A DNA stretch of 64,000 bases. Source: CAZGOM01 sp964527265 (GTDB lineage Bacteria; Planctomycetota; Phycisphaerae; Phycisphaerales; Phycisphaeraceae). This document shows, in pieces, positions 22,929-31,035 of the stretch. The stretch is taken from the NCBI GenBank assembly GCA_964527265.1, contig CAZGOM010000004.1, positions 19,858 through 83,857 on the forward strand, given 5' to 3'. Within the stretch, counting starts at the first letter, position 1; every line of letters begins with the position of its first letter. Made by a program: the position numbers and the translations under genes. Below the pieces are notes generated by a model. The model was not told where the DNA came from. It did no database searches and saw only the letters and a list, made by a program, of their open reading frames with translations.

Positions 22929-22990
22929 CCGTGGGTTCTCGCGCGGGTACGCGCTTCACCCACGGCTAGGCCTCGGGTCGCCCTCCGGGC
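22929..22990. repeat. Two-hairpin repeat, copy 3
   Basis: CCGTGGGT (22929-22936) pairs with ACCCACGG (22958-22965); the inner hairpin is GCGCG, GGTA, CGCGC; CTA and a GCCC/GGGC hairpin (22980-22990) follow. Confidence 0.75.
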
Positions 22991-23042
22991 TTGGTGTGGG
23001 GTGGTGATGTGGGTGAGGTTGTTGTTGTTTGTCCAACGGGAT

Positions 23043-23072
23043 GCTGTTTTGTGCGGAGTACCGCCAAAACAG
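23043..23072. repeat. Perfect hairpin with AGTA tip
   Basis: GCTGTTTTG (23043-23051) pairs with CAAAACAGC (23064-23072) and encloses GCGG, AGTA, CCGC. The tip resembles that of the two-hairpin element; the flanks CGGGATGC and CTTGCGCTTCCGGCTAAC are shared with other modules of the block. Confidence 0.6.
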
Positions 23073-23225
23073 CAGGATCGTCGCTTGCGCTTCCGGCTAA
23101 CTTTTCAGGTGTTGGCGTGGGCCGGTGTGGGGATTTTTTGCGATTTATTGGCGTAGCGGGATGCGGTAGGAAGCATGCTTTTTGTAACGATGCTGCCGAA
23201 AGAAATGGATTTTTACGGGCGTCCT

Positions 23226-23345
23226 AGTGGCTTTTCAGGTGGAAAATGATGGATGGAAGAAGCAGAAAAGACATGCTCACGCGGACGAGAGCATGGCACG
23301 CAGAAAAGTCGATTCGTCAATTGACAATTGAAAGACGACTAGAGC
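23226..23345. repeat. 120-bp direct repeat, copy 1
   Basis: Nearly identical to 23476-23602. It contains ACATGCTC...GAGCATGG (a 7-bp hairpin) and the palindrome GTCAATTGAC. A short third copy of the hairpin part is at 32838-32873. Confidence 0.8.
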
Positions 23346-23350
23346 TACGC

Positions 23351-23448
23351 AGGCGCGTGCAAGAGCGATTTTAAAAATGTTGCTTTCCCCGGGTGTCGCA
23401 TGGGTACATGCTCAACCCGGGGCTTAATTCTGTCACCCCTGCCGGGGT
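23351..23448. repeat. Two-hairpin repeat, copy 4
   Basis: The conserved 5' arm is followed by CCCCGGGT (23387-23394) pairing with ACCCGGGG (23415-23422), an inner GCATG, GGTA, CATGC hairpin, CTT, and ACCCC/GGGGT (23435-23448). Confidence 0.75.
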
Positions 23449-23475
23449 AAAGAAGCCGAGGAGCTTTGCCGTGCC

Positions 23476-23602
23476 AGTGGTGTTTCAAGTGAAAACTGAT
23501 GGATGGAAGAAGCAGAAAAGACATGCTCACGCCCCCGAAAGACGAGAGCATGGCACGCAGAAAAGTCGATTCGTCAATTGACAATTGATAGACGACTAGA
23601 GC
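23476..23602. repeat. 120-bp direct repeat, copy 2
   Basis: Same as copy 1 except a few substitutions and an altered hairpin loop (CGCCCCCGAAAGACGA instead of CGCGGACGA). Its right end merges with the terminal inverted repeat at 23597. Confidence 0.8.
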
Positions 23603-23707
23603 ATTTGTCATAAATAACCGCCATTGAGAGAAGAACGCCCTCACCCCAGCCCTCTCCCTGATGGGAGGGGGACAGAAATGCGGAGATTATTTATGACAAA
23701 TGCTCTA
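23597..23707. mobile_element. 111-bp MITE-like element with 21-bp perfect inverted ends
   Basis: The first 21 bases (23597-23617, starting TAGAGCATTTGTC) and the last 21 (23687-23707) are exact reverse complements, and pairing continues inward with a 3-base bulge. The ends begin and finish with TA, as with TA-target elements of the IS630/Tc1 kind. The centre is a REP-like CCCTCACCCC...GGGAGGGGGA hairpin. It carries no gene, so it would depend on a transposase elsewhere. Confidence 0.65.
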
Positions 23708-23805
23708 ACCAGAGCGGGATTGTGTGGTTTTTGTGTTTGTGGGTGTTGACTGATGGGGGGATATCTGGATGATAAAAATACACTTACTTGAAGCTGGGTT
23801 GAAAA

Positions 23806-25002
23806 ATGAGACCAGAATCTAATCCATCGGATGGCGGGCAAGGGGACATTGAGGTCTCGGGGGGGCGAGCTGCGGCGAGCGAGCGCGCAGGGGGCGGGGG
23901 TGTGGGGGGGGGGGGGAAGGCGGCGCCGGTGAAGTTTGTGCCGTTGTATGAGCAGGTGGCGCGGAAGATTGAGCAGCAGATCGAGAAGGGGCGGTTTTCA
24001 GTGGGGCAGAAGATTTACACGATTCGGGAGATTTGTGCGGAGTTTGGGGTGTCGGATGTGACGGCGAAGAATGCGCTGAAGGTTTTGGATGCGCGGGGGG
24101 TGATTAAGAGCATTGTGGGGAGTGGGACGTATGTGCAGGATCGGAGCAAGGATCCCAATGCCGCGCAGGTGAGGAGGCAGACGTTTGCGTTTTTGAAGGT
24201 GGGGATGAGTCCGGTGCCGATTTTTTCTTATGGGATTGATTTGATTCAGCAGGAGTTGTCGAAGGCTGGTTTCACGATGACGTACAGCGTGGCGGCGAGG
24301 GAGGAGGCGGTGGCGGGGGTGATGGAGCAGATCAAGCAGAGCGGGGCGGGAGGGGTGATTGTGTTTCCGCCGCACAGGGGGGATTTTGAGGAGGCGGGAT
24401 ATATGGCGGAGGTGCGGCGTGCGGGGATGCCAGTGCTGGTGGTGGAGACGGCCAGCGAGCGGGATGCGAGCATTGTGACGGATGTGGAGCTGGCGACGCG
24501 GGACCTGGTGGACCATTTGTATGAGCTGGGGCACCGGAGGATCTGCCTGGCGACGGGGTATCGGAGGAAGGTGGCGGGGTTTAAGGCGGCGGTGGCGAGG
24601 TGGAACGATCCGGAGTTGGTTGGGACGGTGGTGGAGCATGATTTGAACCCGGGGCATGCGACGCATGATTTGGTGACGGGGGTGTTGGGGATTAAGCCGC
24701 GCCCGACGGCGGTGATTGCGGGGGATGACCATTCGGCGGCGCTGCTCATTTCGGGGAGCATGGGGTTTGGGCTGCGTGTGCCGGAGGACATCAGCGTGGT
24801 GGGGTTTGATGACCATCCGGATCTGGCGCGGCTATCGCCGATGCCGGTGACGGTGGTGCGGCATCCTTGCCTGGAGGTGGCGCAGGAGGTGGCGGCGTGG
24901 GCGCGGGTGCAGGTGTCTGGGCCGGTGTCGATGCGGAGGATGAAGCGGAAGATTCGGGGGACGCTTATTGCGCGGGATTCTTCGGGGGTGGCACCGGGGT
25001 GA
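23806..25002 (+). CDS. GntR-type HTH regulator with LacI/GalR-like sugar-binding domain
   Basis: A 398-residue repressor-like protein. After a disordered Gly/Ala-rich leader (~residues 1-42) a GntR winged helix is clear: PLYEQVARKIEQQIEKGRF, REICAEFGVSDVTAKNALK, GSGTYV. The remainder (~115-390) is a periplasmic-binding-protein-like ligand domain of the LacI type (DDHSAALLISGSM, GLRVPEDISVVGFDD). This AraR-like domain pairing usually responds to a sugar. It stands first in a same-strand run with DUF4838, amidohydrolase, lyase and isomerase genes and probably controls them. Upstream Met choice is uncertain because the leader is low-complexity. Confidence 0.88.
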   Translation: MRPESNPSDGGQGDIEVSGGRAAASERAGGGGVGGGGKAAPVKFVPLYEQVARKIEQQIEKGRFSVGQKIYTIREICAEFGVSDVTAKNALKVLDARGVIKSIVGSGTYVQDRSKDPNAAQVRRQTFAFLKVGMSPVPIFSYGIDLIQQELSKAGFTMTYSVAAREEAVAGVMEQIKQSGAGGVIVFPPHRGDFEEAGYMAEVRRAGMPVLVVETASERDASIVTDVELATRDLVDHLYELGHRRICLATGYRRKVAGFKAAVARWNDPELVGTVVEHDLNPGHATHDLVTGVLGIKPRPTAVIAGDDHSAALLISGSMGFGLRVPEDISVVGFDDHPDLARLSPMPVTVVRHPCLEVAQEVAAWARVQVSGPVSMRRMKRKIRGTLIARDSSGVAPG

Positions 25003-25166
25003 GAGAGGAGAAGAGGCGGATTTTTTGACTGGGATTAAGAGGATTGAGATTGATTAAGAGGATCAAGAGCTGGGGGATGGAAAGCTGGCTTGATTCGTGG
25101 TTGTTGAGGTCATTTCTGAGTGTTCAAGTGTGTGTGCGAATTGCAGTTTTTGAAAGGGTTTAAGCG

Positions 25167-27608
25167 ATGAAGACGAATATGGGTTGGGTGGTGGCGGGTT
25201 GGGTGGTGGTGGTTTGTGTGTTGATGGGGAGTGGTGTGGCGTGGGGGGTGACGGTGGCGGAGGGGGAGAGAATGCCGGGGGTGGTGTATGTGAAGAGCGA
25301 TGCGGGGGCGACGGCCAAGGAGGCGGCGGGGGAACTGGCGCGGGTGGTGGGGGTGATGACGGGGACAGCGCCGAAGGTGGTGGAAGTGGGGTCGGCGGCG
25401 GAGGTGGATGGGAAAGCGGCAGGGTTTGTGGTGGGCGGCCTGGGGAATGAGCTGGGCGTGAAGACGGAGAAAAAATCGCGGGCGGGGGATGGGTATCGGT
25501 ATAAGGCGGTGGGGAACAAAGTGATCATCGTGGGGGAGAGCGATCAAGGGGCGTATACGGGGGTGTCGCGGTTTTTGGAGAGCCTGGGGGCGGGGTGGTA
25601 TGCGCCGGGGAAAGTGGGGGAAGTGATTCCGAAACTGGCGAAGGTGGAGGTGGCGGACGGGGTGGATGTGACGGGGGTGAGCGATTCGATCAACCGGAGG
25701 TTCTGGTATGGCGGGAAGGGAAAAGCCGATCCGGTGACGGCGGAGTGGCTGAAGCACATGAACGGGGCGAATTATGAATCGGGGAGCTGGTCGCATGCGT
25801 ATGCGCATTTGATTCCCAAGGCGACGCTGGCGGAACACCCGGAGTATGGAAGTTTGTTTAAAGGGAAACGGGGGACGCGGCAGCTTTGCACGACGAATCC
25901 GGAGGTGCTGAAGATATCGGCGAAGACGGTGATGGAGGATATGCAGAAAAAAGATCAGTTGGTGTTTAACGCGGGGCCCAATGACGGGGGCGGGCTGTGT
26001 GAGTGCGAGGCGTGCACGGCGCTGGATACGCCGGGGTATGTGGAGCCGTCGAGCGGGAAGACCAATGCGAGCGACCGGATCTTTTTGTTCGCGTCGGCGA
26101 TTGCGGATATCACGTCGAAGGAGTTTCCCAATAAGGACCTGGGGATATTGGTGTACAGCGATTATTCGCGGATACCGCAGAGGATCACGAAGCTGAATGC
26201 GAATGTGTTTCCGATGATTGCGCCGATCCGGCGGTGCCGTCTGCATGGGCCGGGGGCGCCAGGGTGCGAGATGAATAAGTTGTGGGAGGAGGAGATTGCG
26301 GGGTGGTCGAAAGTGAGCCCGACGAAGTTGGGTTTCTATATGTACAACTACAACCTGGCGGACACGCTGTTTCCGCTGAGCAAGGTGGAGTTTTACAAGC
26401 GGCTGACGGCGCAGACGACGAAGCTGAATGTGCCGGAGCTGGCGTGGATTTTCGAGAGCATCGATGCGTGGTCGAGCCATGCGCCCACGCTGTATCTATC
26501 GGCGCGGATTTCGTGGAACAGCCATCTGGACATCGATGCGGAGATGGAGCGGTTTTATAAGGGTTTCTATGGAAGCGCGGCGGAGCCGATGGCGCGGTAT
26601 TGGAAGCGGATTGATGGTGCGATTGCCAATGGGAAGACGCATACGGGGAGCAGCTATGGGATGCACAAGATCTGGACGGGGGAGATGTTGAAGGCATCGC
26701 GGGGGGATATTGAAGAGGCCAAGAAGCTGGCGAAGGATGAGCGGGAGAAGGAAGCCGTGGCGATGGCGGAGGCGGGGCTGGCGTGCGCGGAGATGTATAT
26801 CGAGATATGGAATGCGGTGGCGGCGTGCGACTTTGTGAAGGCGGCGGAGTGGCAGGGGAAACTGGCGGCGCTGAGCGGGGAGATGAAGGAAGGGAAGCAT
26901 GTGCCCAACTGGGGACATGAGCGATATTCGTATGGGTATTACAAGGGGTTTGTGGGTCCGGTGGTGGCGTCGGGGGAGAAGATGGTGAAGGACGGGGGTT
27001 TGATGGTGGTGAAGATGCCGGAGGTGTGGGCGTTTGCGACGGATGAGAAATTGGCGGGGGTTGGGGAGGGATGGTTTAAGCCGGGGTATGACACGTCGAA
27101 GTGGAAGAAGATGGGGACGATGTCGACGAGTTGGGTGGATGAGGGGATGACGTGGTATGTCGGGGATGCGTGGTATCAGACGAAATTTATGGTGCCGATG
27201 GGGGCGAAGGGTGAGGAGTTGAGGTTGTGGTTCGGCGGGTTTGACAGCAATGTGGATGTGTATTTGAACGGAGAGTCGTTGGGGGAGAAGAAGGGGTTTG
27301 TTAAGCCGCAGGAGTTTGCGGATGTGGGGCGGTGGTTGAAGTTTGGAGAGGAGAATGTGCTGACGGTGCGGGTGAGCGCGGGGAACCTGGATGAGATCGG
27401 GACGGGTGGATTGATGATGCCGGTGATGTTGTATGCGGCGGGGAAGGATGCGCCGTCGCTGAATCCGCCAGAGAAGGTGCCTGGCGCGGGAGGGGCGGTT
27501 CAGGAGAAGGGTGGGCCGAAAGGGAAGGGCGGTGAGAAGAAGAGTGCGCCGGTTCCTGATAAGAAGCCTGAGGAGAAGAAGGCGGCGGAGCCGAAGTATG
27601 AGATGTGA
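25167..27608 (+). CDS. Secreted DUF4838 glycoside-hydrolase-like protein
   Basis: An 813-residue exported protein: signal peptide (WVVAGWVVVVCVLMGSGVAW), an alpha-glucuronidase-type N-terminal domain (~35-140, with ATAKEAAGELARVV and GAYTGVSRFLES), a DUF4838 TIM-barrel-like domain (~170-460, with LCTTNPEV, FNAGPNDGGGLCECEAC and YSDYSRIP), a helical part, and a galactose-binding-like jelly roll (~625-750, with DVYLNGESLGEKKG). It ends in a low-complexity Lys/Glu/Pro tail. A role in trimming uronic-acid-containing polysaccharides outside the cytoplasm is inferred from the family. It follows the sugar-type regulator on the same strand. GATTAAGAGGATT units precede it. Confidence 0.85.
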   Translation: MKTNMGWVVAGWVVVVCVLMGSGVAWGVTVAEGERMPGVVYVKSDAGATAKEAAGELARVVGVMTGTAPKVVEVGSAAEVDGKAAGFVVGGLGNELGVKTEKKSRAGDGYRYKAVGNKVIIVGESDQGAYTGVSRFLESLGAGWYAPGKVGEVIPKLAKVEVADGVDVTGVSDSINRRFWYGGKGKADPVTAEWLKHMNGANYESGSWSHAYAHLIPKATLAEHPEYGSLFKGKRGTRQLCTTNPEVLKISAKTVMEDMQKKDQLVFNAGPNDGGGLCECEACTALDTPGYVEPSSGKTNASDRIFLFASAIADITSKEFPNKDLGILVYSDYSRIPQRITKLNANVFPMIAPIRRCRLHGPGAPGCEMNKLWEEEIAGWSKVSPTKLGFYMYNYNLADTLFPLSKVEFYKRLTAQTTKLNVPELAWIFESIDAWSSHAPTLYLSARISWNSHLDIDAEMERFYKGFYGSAAEPMARYWKRIDGAIANGKTHTGSSYGMHKIWTGEMLKASRGDIEEAKKLAKDEREKEAVAMAEAGLACAEMYIEIWNAVAACDFVKAAEWQGKLAALSGEMKEGKHVPNWGHERYSYGYYKGFVGPVVASGEKMVKDGGLMVVKMPEVWAFATDEKLAGVGEGWFKPGYDTSKWKKMGTMSTSWVDEGMTWYVGDAWYQTKFMVPMGAKGEELRLWFGGFDSNVDVYLNGESLGEKKGFVKPQEFADVGRWLKFGEENVLTVRVSAGNLDEIGTGGLMMPVMLYAAGKDAPSLNPPEKVPGAGGAVQEKGGPKGKGGEKKSAPVPDKKPEEKKAAEPKYEM

Positions 27609-27636
27609 GATTATGGTGGGTTGGTGAGATATGGTT

Positions 27637-27684
27637 GCGCGGGTAAGACATGCCGTGGCCGAAGGCGTCTACAGTGTGGCACCT
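27637..27684. repeat. GTGTG/CACAC hairpin repeat, copy 2
   Basis: GCGCGGGTAAGACA, then an imperfect stem with G-T pairs (CATGCCGTGG with CTACAGTGTG) and GGCACC. It lies between the DUF4838 and amidohydrolase genes. Confidence 0.65.
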
Positions 27685-27702
27685 GGAAATTGAGGAAGCG
27701 TT

Positions 27703-28713
27703 ATGGCGATTATTGATTCGCATTTGCATTTTATGGGCGATCATCCGGAGTCTGTGGCGCTGCTGGAGAAGCTGGATGTGCAGTTGTTGAATATCTGCGT
27801 GAACGCGGGGGGCGGGATTAACTGGCGGGCGCGGGAGGGGGAGCCTTACCGGAAGCTGGTGAAGGCGCATCCGATGCGGTATCTGTGGTGCACGACGTTT
27901 GATTTGCCGGAGGAGGGGGAGGATGCGTGGGCGTATGCGAAGCGGGTAATCAAAGCGGTGGATGAGGATGTGGCGGCGGGGGCGATTGCGTGCAAGGTGT
28001 GGAAGAACGTGGGGATGGATTTCAGGCGGGCGGATGGGCGCTATGTGATGGTGGATGATGCGGTGTTTGAGCCGTTGTTCGGGCATCTGGAGAGGGCGGG
28101 GATCCCGCTGCTCATGCATATCGGGGAGCCGATGGCATGCTGGCGTCCGATTGAGGAATTCAGCCCGCATCAGAGCTATTACAAGGCGTATCCGCAGTGG
28201 CATATGCATGGGCGTACGGATGTGCCGAGCCATGGGGAGATCATCGCGGCGCGGGACCGGGTGGTGGCGCGGCATCCGCGTTTGAACTGCATCGGGGCGC
28301 ACCTGGGGAGTCTGGAATACAGCCTGGTGGAGATGGGCAAGCGTTTTGATGCGTTTGCGAATTACGCGGTGGATACGTCGGCGCGGATCGGGGACCTGGC
28401 GCATGCGGATCGGGATGAATTGATGGCGTTTTTGGATAAGTACCAGGATCGGGTGATGTTCGGGACGGATGTGGTGTTTCGGCAGCCGCATTCGACGATG
28501 ACACCCGAGGAAAGGGCGGAGAAGCTGGAGGCGTATGAGAGCAATGTGAACCGGCATCTGAAATTTTTTGGGACGGATGAGGTGATGACGATTGCGGGGA
28601 AAGAGGTAAGAGGGGTGAAGCTGAAGAAGGATGTGTTTGAGAAGATTTTCTTTGAGAATGTGCTGAGGTGGTATCCGGGAGTGGTATTGCAGCGGACTGC
28701 AATAGACCAGTAG
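27703..28713 (+). CDS. Amidohydrolase-family (amidohydrolase 2) enzyme
   Basis: A 336-residue metal-dependent TIM-barrel hydrolase or decarboxylase. Ligands fit the family: HxH in DSHLHF at the first strand, His in LMHIGE, His in IGAHLG and Asp in MFGTDVVF. GAGGAAG precedes the ATG. The last ten residues (VVLQRTAIDQ) are encoded by the TATTGC hairpin repeat at 28685, so the original C-terminus has been replaced or extended by a repeat. It lies between DUF4838 and a lyase, which suggests a role in sugar-acid breakdown. It is not closely similar to the amidohydrolase at 56476. Confidence 0.85.
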   Translation: MAIIDSHLHFMGDHPESVALLEKLDVQLLNICVNAGGGINWRAREGEPYRKLVKAHPMRYLWCTTFDLPEEGEDAWAYAKRVIKAVDEDVAAGAIACKVWKNVGMDFRRADGRYVMVDDAVFEPLFGHLERAGIPLLMHIGEPMACWRPIEEFSPHQSYYKAYPQWHMHGRTDVPSHGEIIAARDRVVARHPRLNCIGAHLGSLEYSLVEMGKRFDAFANYAVDTSARIGDLAHADRDELMAFLDKYQDRVMFGTDVVFRQPHSTMTPEERAEKLEAYESNVNRHLKFFGTDEVMTIAGKEVRGVKLKKDVFEKIFFENVLRWYPGVVLQRTAIDQ

Positions 28714-28738
28714 AGCAGTAGAAAGTAGCGAGTAGAGC
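28685..28738. repeat. TATTGC hairpin repeat, copy 2
   Basis: TATTGCAG (28685-28692) pairs with CTGCAATA (28697-28704), followed by the CCAGTAGAGCAGTAGAAAGT tail. Compared with 22610 the stem differs by a compensated pair. It supplies the stop codon of the preceding amidohydrolase gene. Confidence 0.75.
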
Positions 28739-28764
28739 GGATTTGCAGCCGCGGAGGAGATGGA

Positions 28765-30123
28765 ATGGGTTTTGAAATGCGTGTGGAGAGTGATTTGCTG
28801 GGGGAGGTGCGGGTGCCGGCGGGGGCGCTTTATGGGGCGCAGACACGGCGGGCGATAGAGAATTTTCCGTTGAATGGGCAGTCGCGGCTGGGGGATTGGC
28901 CGAGCCTGATCTGGGGATTGGTGACGATCAAGCAGGCGGCGGCGCAGGCGAATGTGGATGCGGGGTTTTTGGATGCACGGGTGGGGGAGGCGATCATCGA
29001 GGCTGGGCTGGAACTGGCCCCGGCGGAGTTTGGGACGCATTTCCCCATTCATGCACTGCATGGGGGGGGCGGGACCTCGGCGAATATGAATGCCAATGAG
29101 GTGCTGGCGAATCTGGCTGAGGAACGGTTGGGGGGAAAGCGTGGGGAGTATCGGATCGTTCACCCCAATGATCATGTGAATCTGCATCAATCGACCAATG
29201 ATGTGTATCCCACGGCATGCCATCTGGCGGTGATCGCGCAGGCGCAGTCGCTGGATGCCGGGCTGGCGGCTTTGGCGGCGAGCTTTGAGAAGAAGATTGC
29301 GGAGTTTGGCGAACAGGCGCGGCTTGCGCGGACGTGCCTGCAGGATGCGGTGGCGGTGAGTTTTTCGGACACATTTTCGGGTTACGTGGCAATGCTGACG
29401 CGGCAGCGGGAGCGGATCGCGGCGGCGGTGCGGGGGCTGCATGCGGTGAACCTGGGGGGGACGATTGTCGGCCGCGCGTGCGATGCGCCGGAGGCGTATC
29501 GGGTGCGGGTGATCGAGGCGTTGCGGGAGGTAACGGGGTTGGGGGATTTGAGGGTGTCTGGAAATCTCTTTGATGGGGCGCAGAATCTGGATGACCTGGC
29601 GGCGGTGAGCGCGGCGCTGGATCTGGCTGCGCGGTCGGTGGCGAAGGTGGCGCAGGATTTGCGGCTGATGTCGTCGGGGCCGGAAGGAGGTTTGGGGGAG
29701 GTGGTGCTGCCGGCGGTGCAGCCGGGATCTTCGATCATGCCGGGGAAGATCAATCCGGTGATCCCGGAGCATGCGATGCATTTGTGCTTCCGGGTGATGG
29801 GGCTGGATGCGGCGGCGCGGCAGGCGGTGAATCATGGAGAGCTGGATTTGAATATCTGGGAGAGCCTGGCGGCGGTGCATACGCTGGAGGGGATGACGCT
29901 ATTGGAGAGCGCGGCGCGGGTGTTGGGCAAGCGGTGCGTAGATGGGATGGTGTGCGTGCCTGGGGTGAATGATGCGCATGTGAAGGCGATGATGCCGGTG
30001 CTGACGGAACTGGCGAAGAAGCATGGGTATTCGAAGGTGAGCGCGGTGTGCCGGGAGGCAGGGGGGGATATGGGGAGGCTGAGGGCGTTGATTGCTGAGA
30101 AGGGTCTGGGGTCTGGGGTCTAG
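28765..30123 (+). CDS. Aspartase/fumarase-superfamily lyase
   Basis: A 452-residue member of the class II fumarase/aspartate ammonia-lyase family, which removes a group from a succinyl compound to give fumarate. Motifs in order: RVPAGALYGAQTRRA, GGGGTSANMNANEVLAN, HPNDHVNLHQSTNDVYPTA and the signature GSSIMPGKINP near residue 320. The overall pattern is closer to aspartase than to fumarase C. The chain is some 10-15 residues short of typical members, and its last residues (GLGSGV) and the stop codon come from a GGGTCTG heptad array, so the C-terminus was probably trimmed. GGAGGAG lies before the ATG. Exact substrate is open. Confidence 0.85.
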   Translation: MGFEMRVESDLLGEVRVPAGALYGAQTRRAIENFPLNGQSRLGDWPSLIWGLVTIKQAAAQANVDAGFLDARVGEAIIEAGLELAPAEFGTHFPIHALHGGGGTSANMNANEVLANLAEERLGGKRGEYRIVHPNDHVNLHQSTNDVYPTACHLAVIAQAQSLDAGLAALAASFEKKIAEFGEQARLARTCLQDAVAVSFSDTFSGYVAMLTRQRERIAAAVRGLHAVNLGGTIVGRACDAPEAYRVRVIEALREVTGLGDLRVSGNLFDGAQNLDDLAAVSAALDLAARSVAKVAQDLRLMSSGPEGGLGEVVLPAVQPGSSIMPGKINPVIPEHAMHLCFRVMGLDAAARQAVNHGELDLNIWESLAAVHTLEGMTLLESAARVLGKRCVDGMVCVPGVNDAHVKAMMPVLTELAKKHGYSKVSAVCREAGGDMGRLRALIAEKGLGSGV

Positions 30124-30130
30124 GGTCTGG
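30102..30130. repeat. GGGTCTG/GGGTCTA heptad array inside the lyase 3' end
   Basis: GGGTCTG, GGGTCTG, GGGTCTA, GGGTCTG; its first two units are translated and the TAG of the third heptad is the stop codon of the lyase gene. Confidence 0.75.
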
Positions 30131-30256
30131 TTAGAGAAGAAGCGTGCCGCCGGAGATGTGCGCCATATCATTTGGGTTTGTGATATCGTTTTGCGCAGAT
30201 TTCAGGGTTTGTGCCCTGGAGGCTTCGGATCTCATTTTCATTGACAGGAACATTTC

Positions 30257-31033
30257 ATGGCCAGCTTCATCGTCGGCGCCCAGATGTACACCCTTCGCGA
30301 GCACCTTAAAACACCGGCCGACATGGCCAAGACCCTGGCGCGGGTCAAAAAGATGGGTTACTCGGCGATCCAGGTTTCGGCATTCGGGCCGGTGGACCCC
30401 AAGGAATTGGCCAAGATGATCAAGGAAGAAGGGCTCGTCACTGCGGTGACGCATGTGAGCCTGGATGTGATGAAGGACACGGCCAAGTGCGTGGACTACC
30501 ACCAGACGCTGGGCTGCAAATACACGGCGCTGGGCGGATTTGGCTTCGGCGGGGCCAAGGCGCTGGAAGCGTGGACGAATTTTGCGGCGGAGTTCAGCGG
30601 GATCGCCAAGACGCTGAGCGCGCAGGGCGTGCATGTGGGCTATCACAACCATGCGCATGAGTTTGCGCGTCTGGCGGATTCGCCCAAGCAATCACCCTAC
30701 GGCCTGCTGGTGGAGCAGTGCGACAGGTCCGTGTGGTTTGAACTGGATACATACTGGGTGGCCGAGGCGGGTGGGGACCCGGTGTGGTGGCTCAACAAGC
30801 TGGCGGGCCGCATCCAGTGCCTGCACTTTAAGGACAAAGTCGAGAATGCGGATGGCAAGAGCGGGAAGATGTGCGAAGTGGGTTCGGGCAACCTGAACTG
30901 GGATGCGATCATTGCCGCGGCCAATGCAGGCGGGTGCGAATATGCGCTTGTGGAGCGGGATAACGGTGAGATGGACCCGTTTGAGAGCCTTGAAATGAGC
31001 TTGCGGTTTTTGCAGAGCAAGGGGTTGAAATAA
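30257..31033 (+). CDS. Sugar phosphate isomerase/epimerase (xylose isomerase-like TIM barrel)
   Basis: A 258-residue AP-endonuclease-2/xylose-isomerase-like barrel. Family marks: GAQMYTLREH at the N-terminus, MGYSAIQVSAFG, VGYHNHAHEFA (metal-site His and Glu), FELDTYWVAEAGGDP, CLHFKDK and the late acidic EVGSGNLNW and ALVERD. Usual length. Such proteins interconvert keto- and aldo-sugars or inositol intermediates; the exact sugar is not visible. It ends the same-strand run that starts with the regulator at 23806, though a 133-base gap with its own leader precedes it. A very strong terminator follows. Confidence 0.88.
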   Translation: MASFIVGAQMYTLREHLKTPADMAKTLARVKKMGYSAIQVSAFGPVDPKELAKMIKEEGLVTAVTHVSLDVMKDTAKCVDYHQTLGCKYTALGGFGFGGAKALEAWTNFAAEFSGIAKTLSAQGVHVGYHNHAHEFARLADSPKQSPYGLLVEQCDRSVWFELDTYWVAEAGGDPVWWLNKLAGRIQCLHFKDKVENADGKSGKMCEVGSGNLNWDAIIAAANAGGCEYALVERDNGEMDPFESLEMSLRFLQSKGLK

Positions 31034-31035
31034 GA

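Larger units (their letters stand above)
22296..23805. other. 1.5-kb gene-free block of nested hairpin repeats
   Basis: No credible gene is found. The block is made of repeat modules: three copies of the two-hairpin element, one TATTGC hairpin element, two other perfect hairpins, two long direct repeats, three copies of GGCGTAGCGGGATGC or its core (near 22577, 23033 and 23149), a shared CGTC.CT.GCG..TTCCGGCTAAC segment (near 22693 and 23078), and a terminal MITE-like element. It separates the methyltransferase cassette from the regulator at 23806. Confidence 0.75.

Noticed and set aside
22296..23805. Possible CRISPR array or integron-like repeats in the repeat block
   Set aside because: Repeats are not regularly spaced, spacers are not unique units, and no cas or integrase gene is present.
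27301..29880. 859-codon minus-strand frame across the amidohydrolase and lyase genes
   Set aside because: His/Arg/Pro-rich shadow without any domain, spanning three well-supported plus-strand genes.
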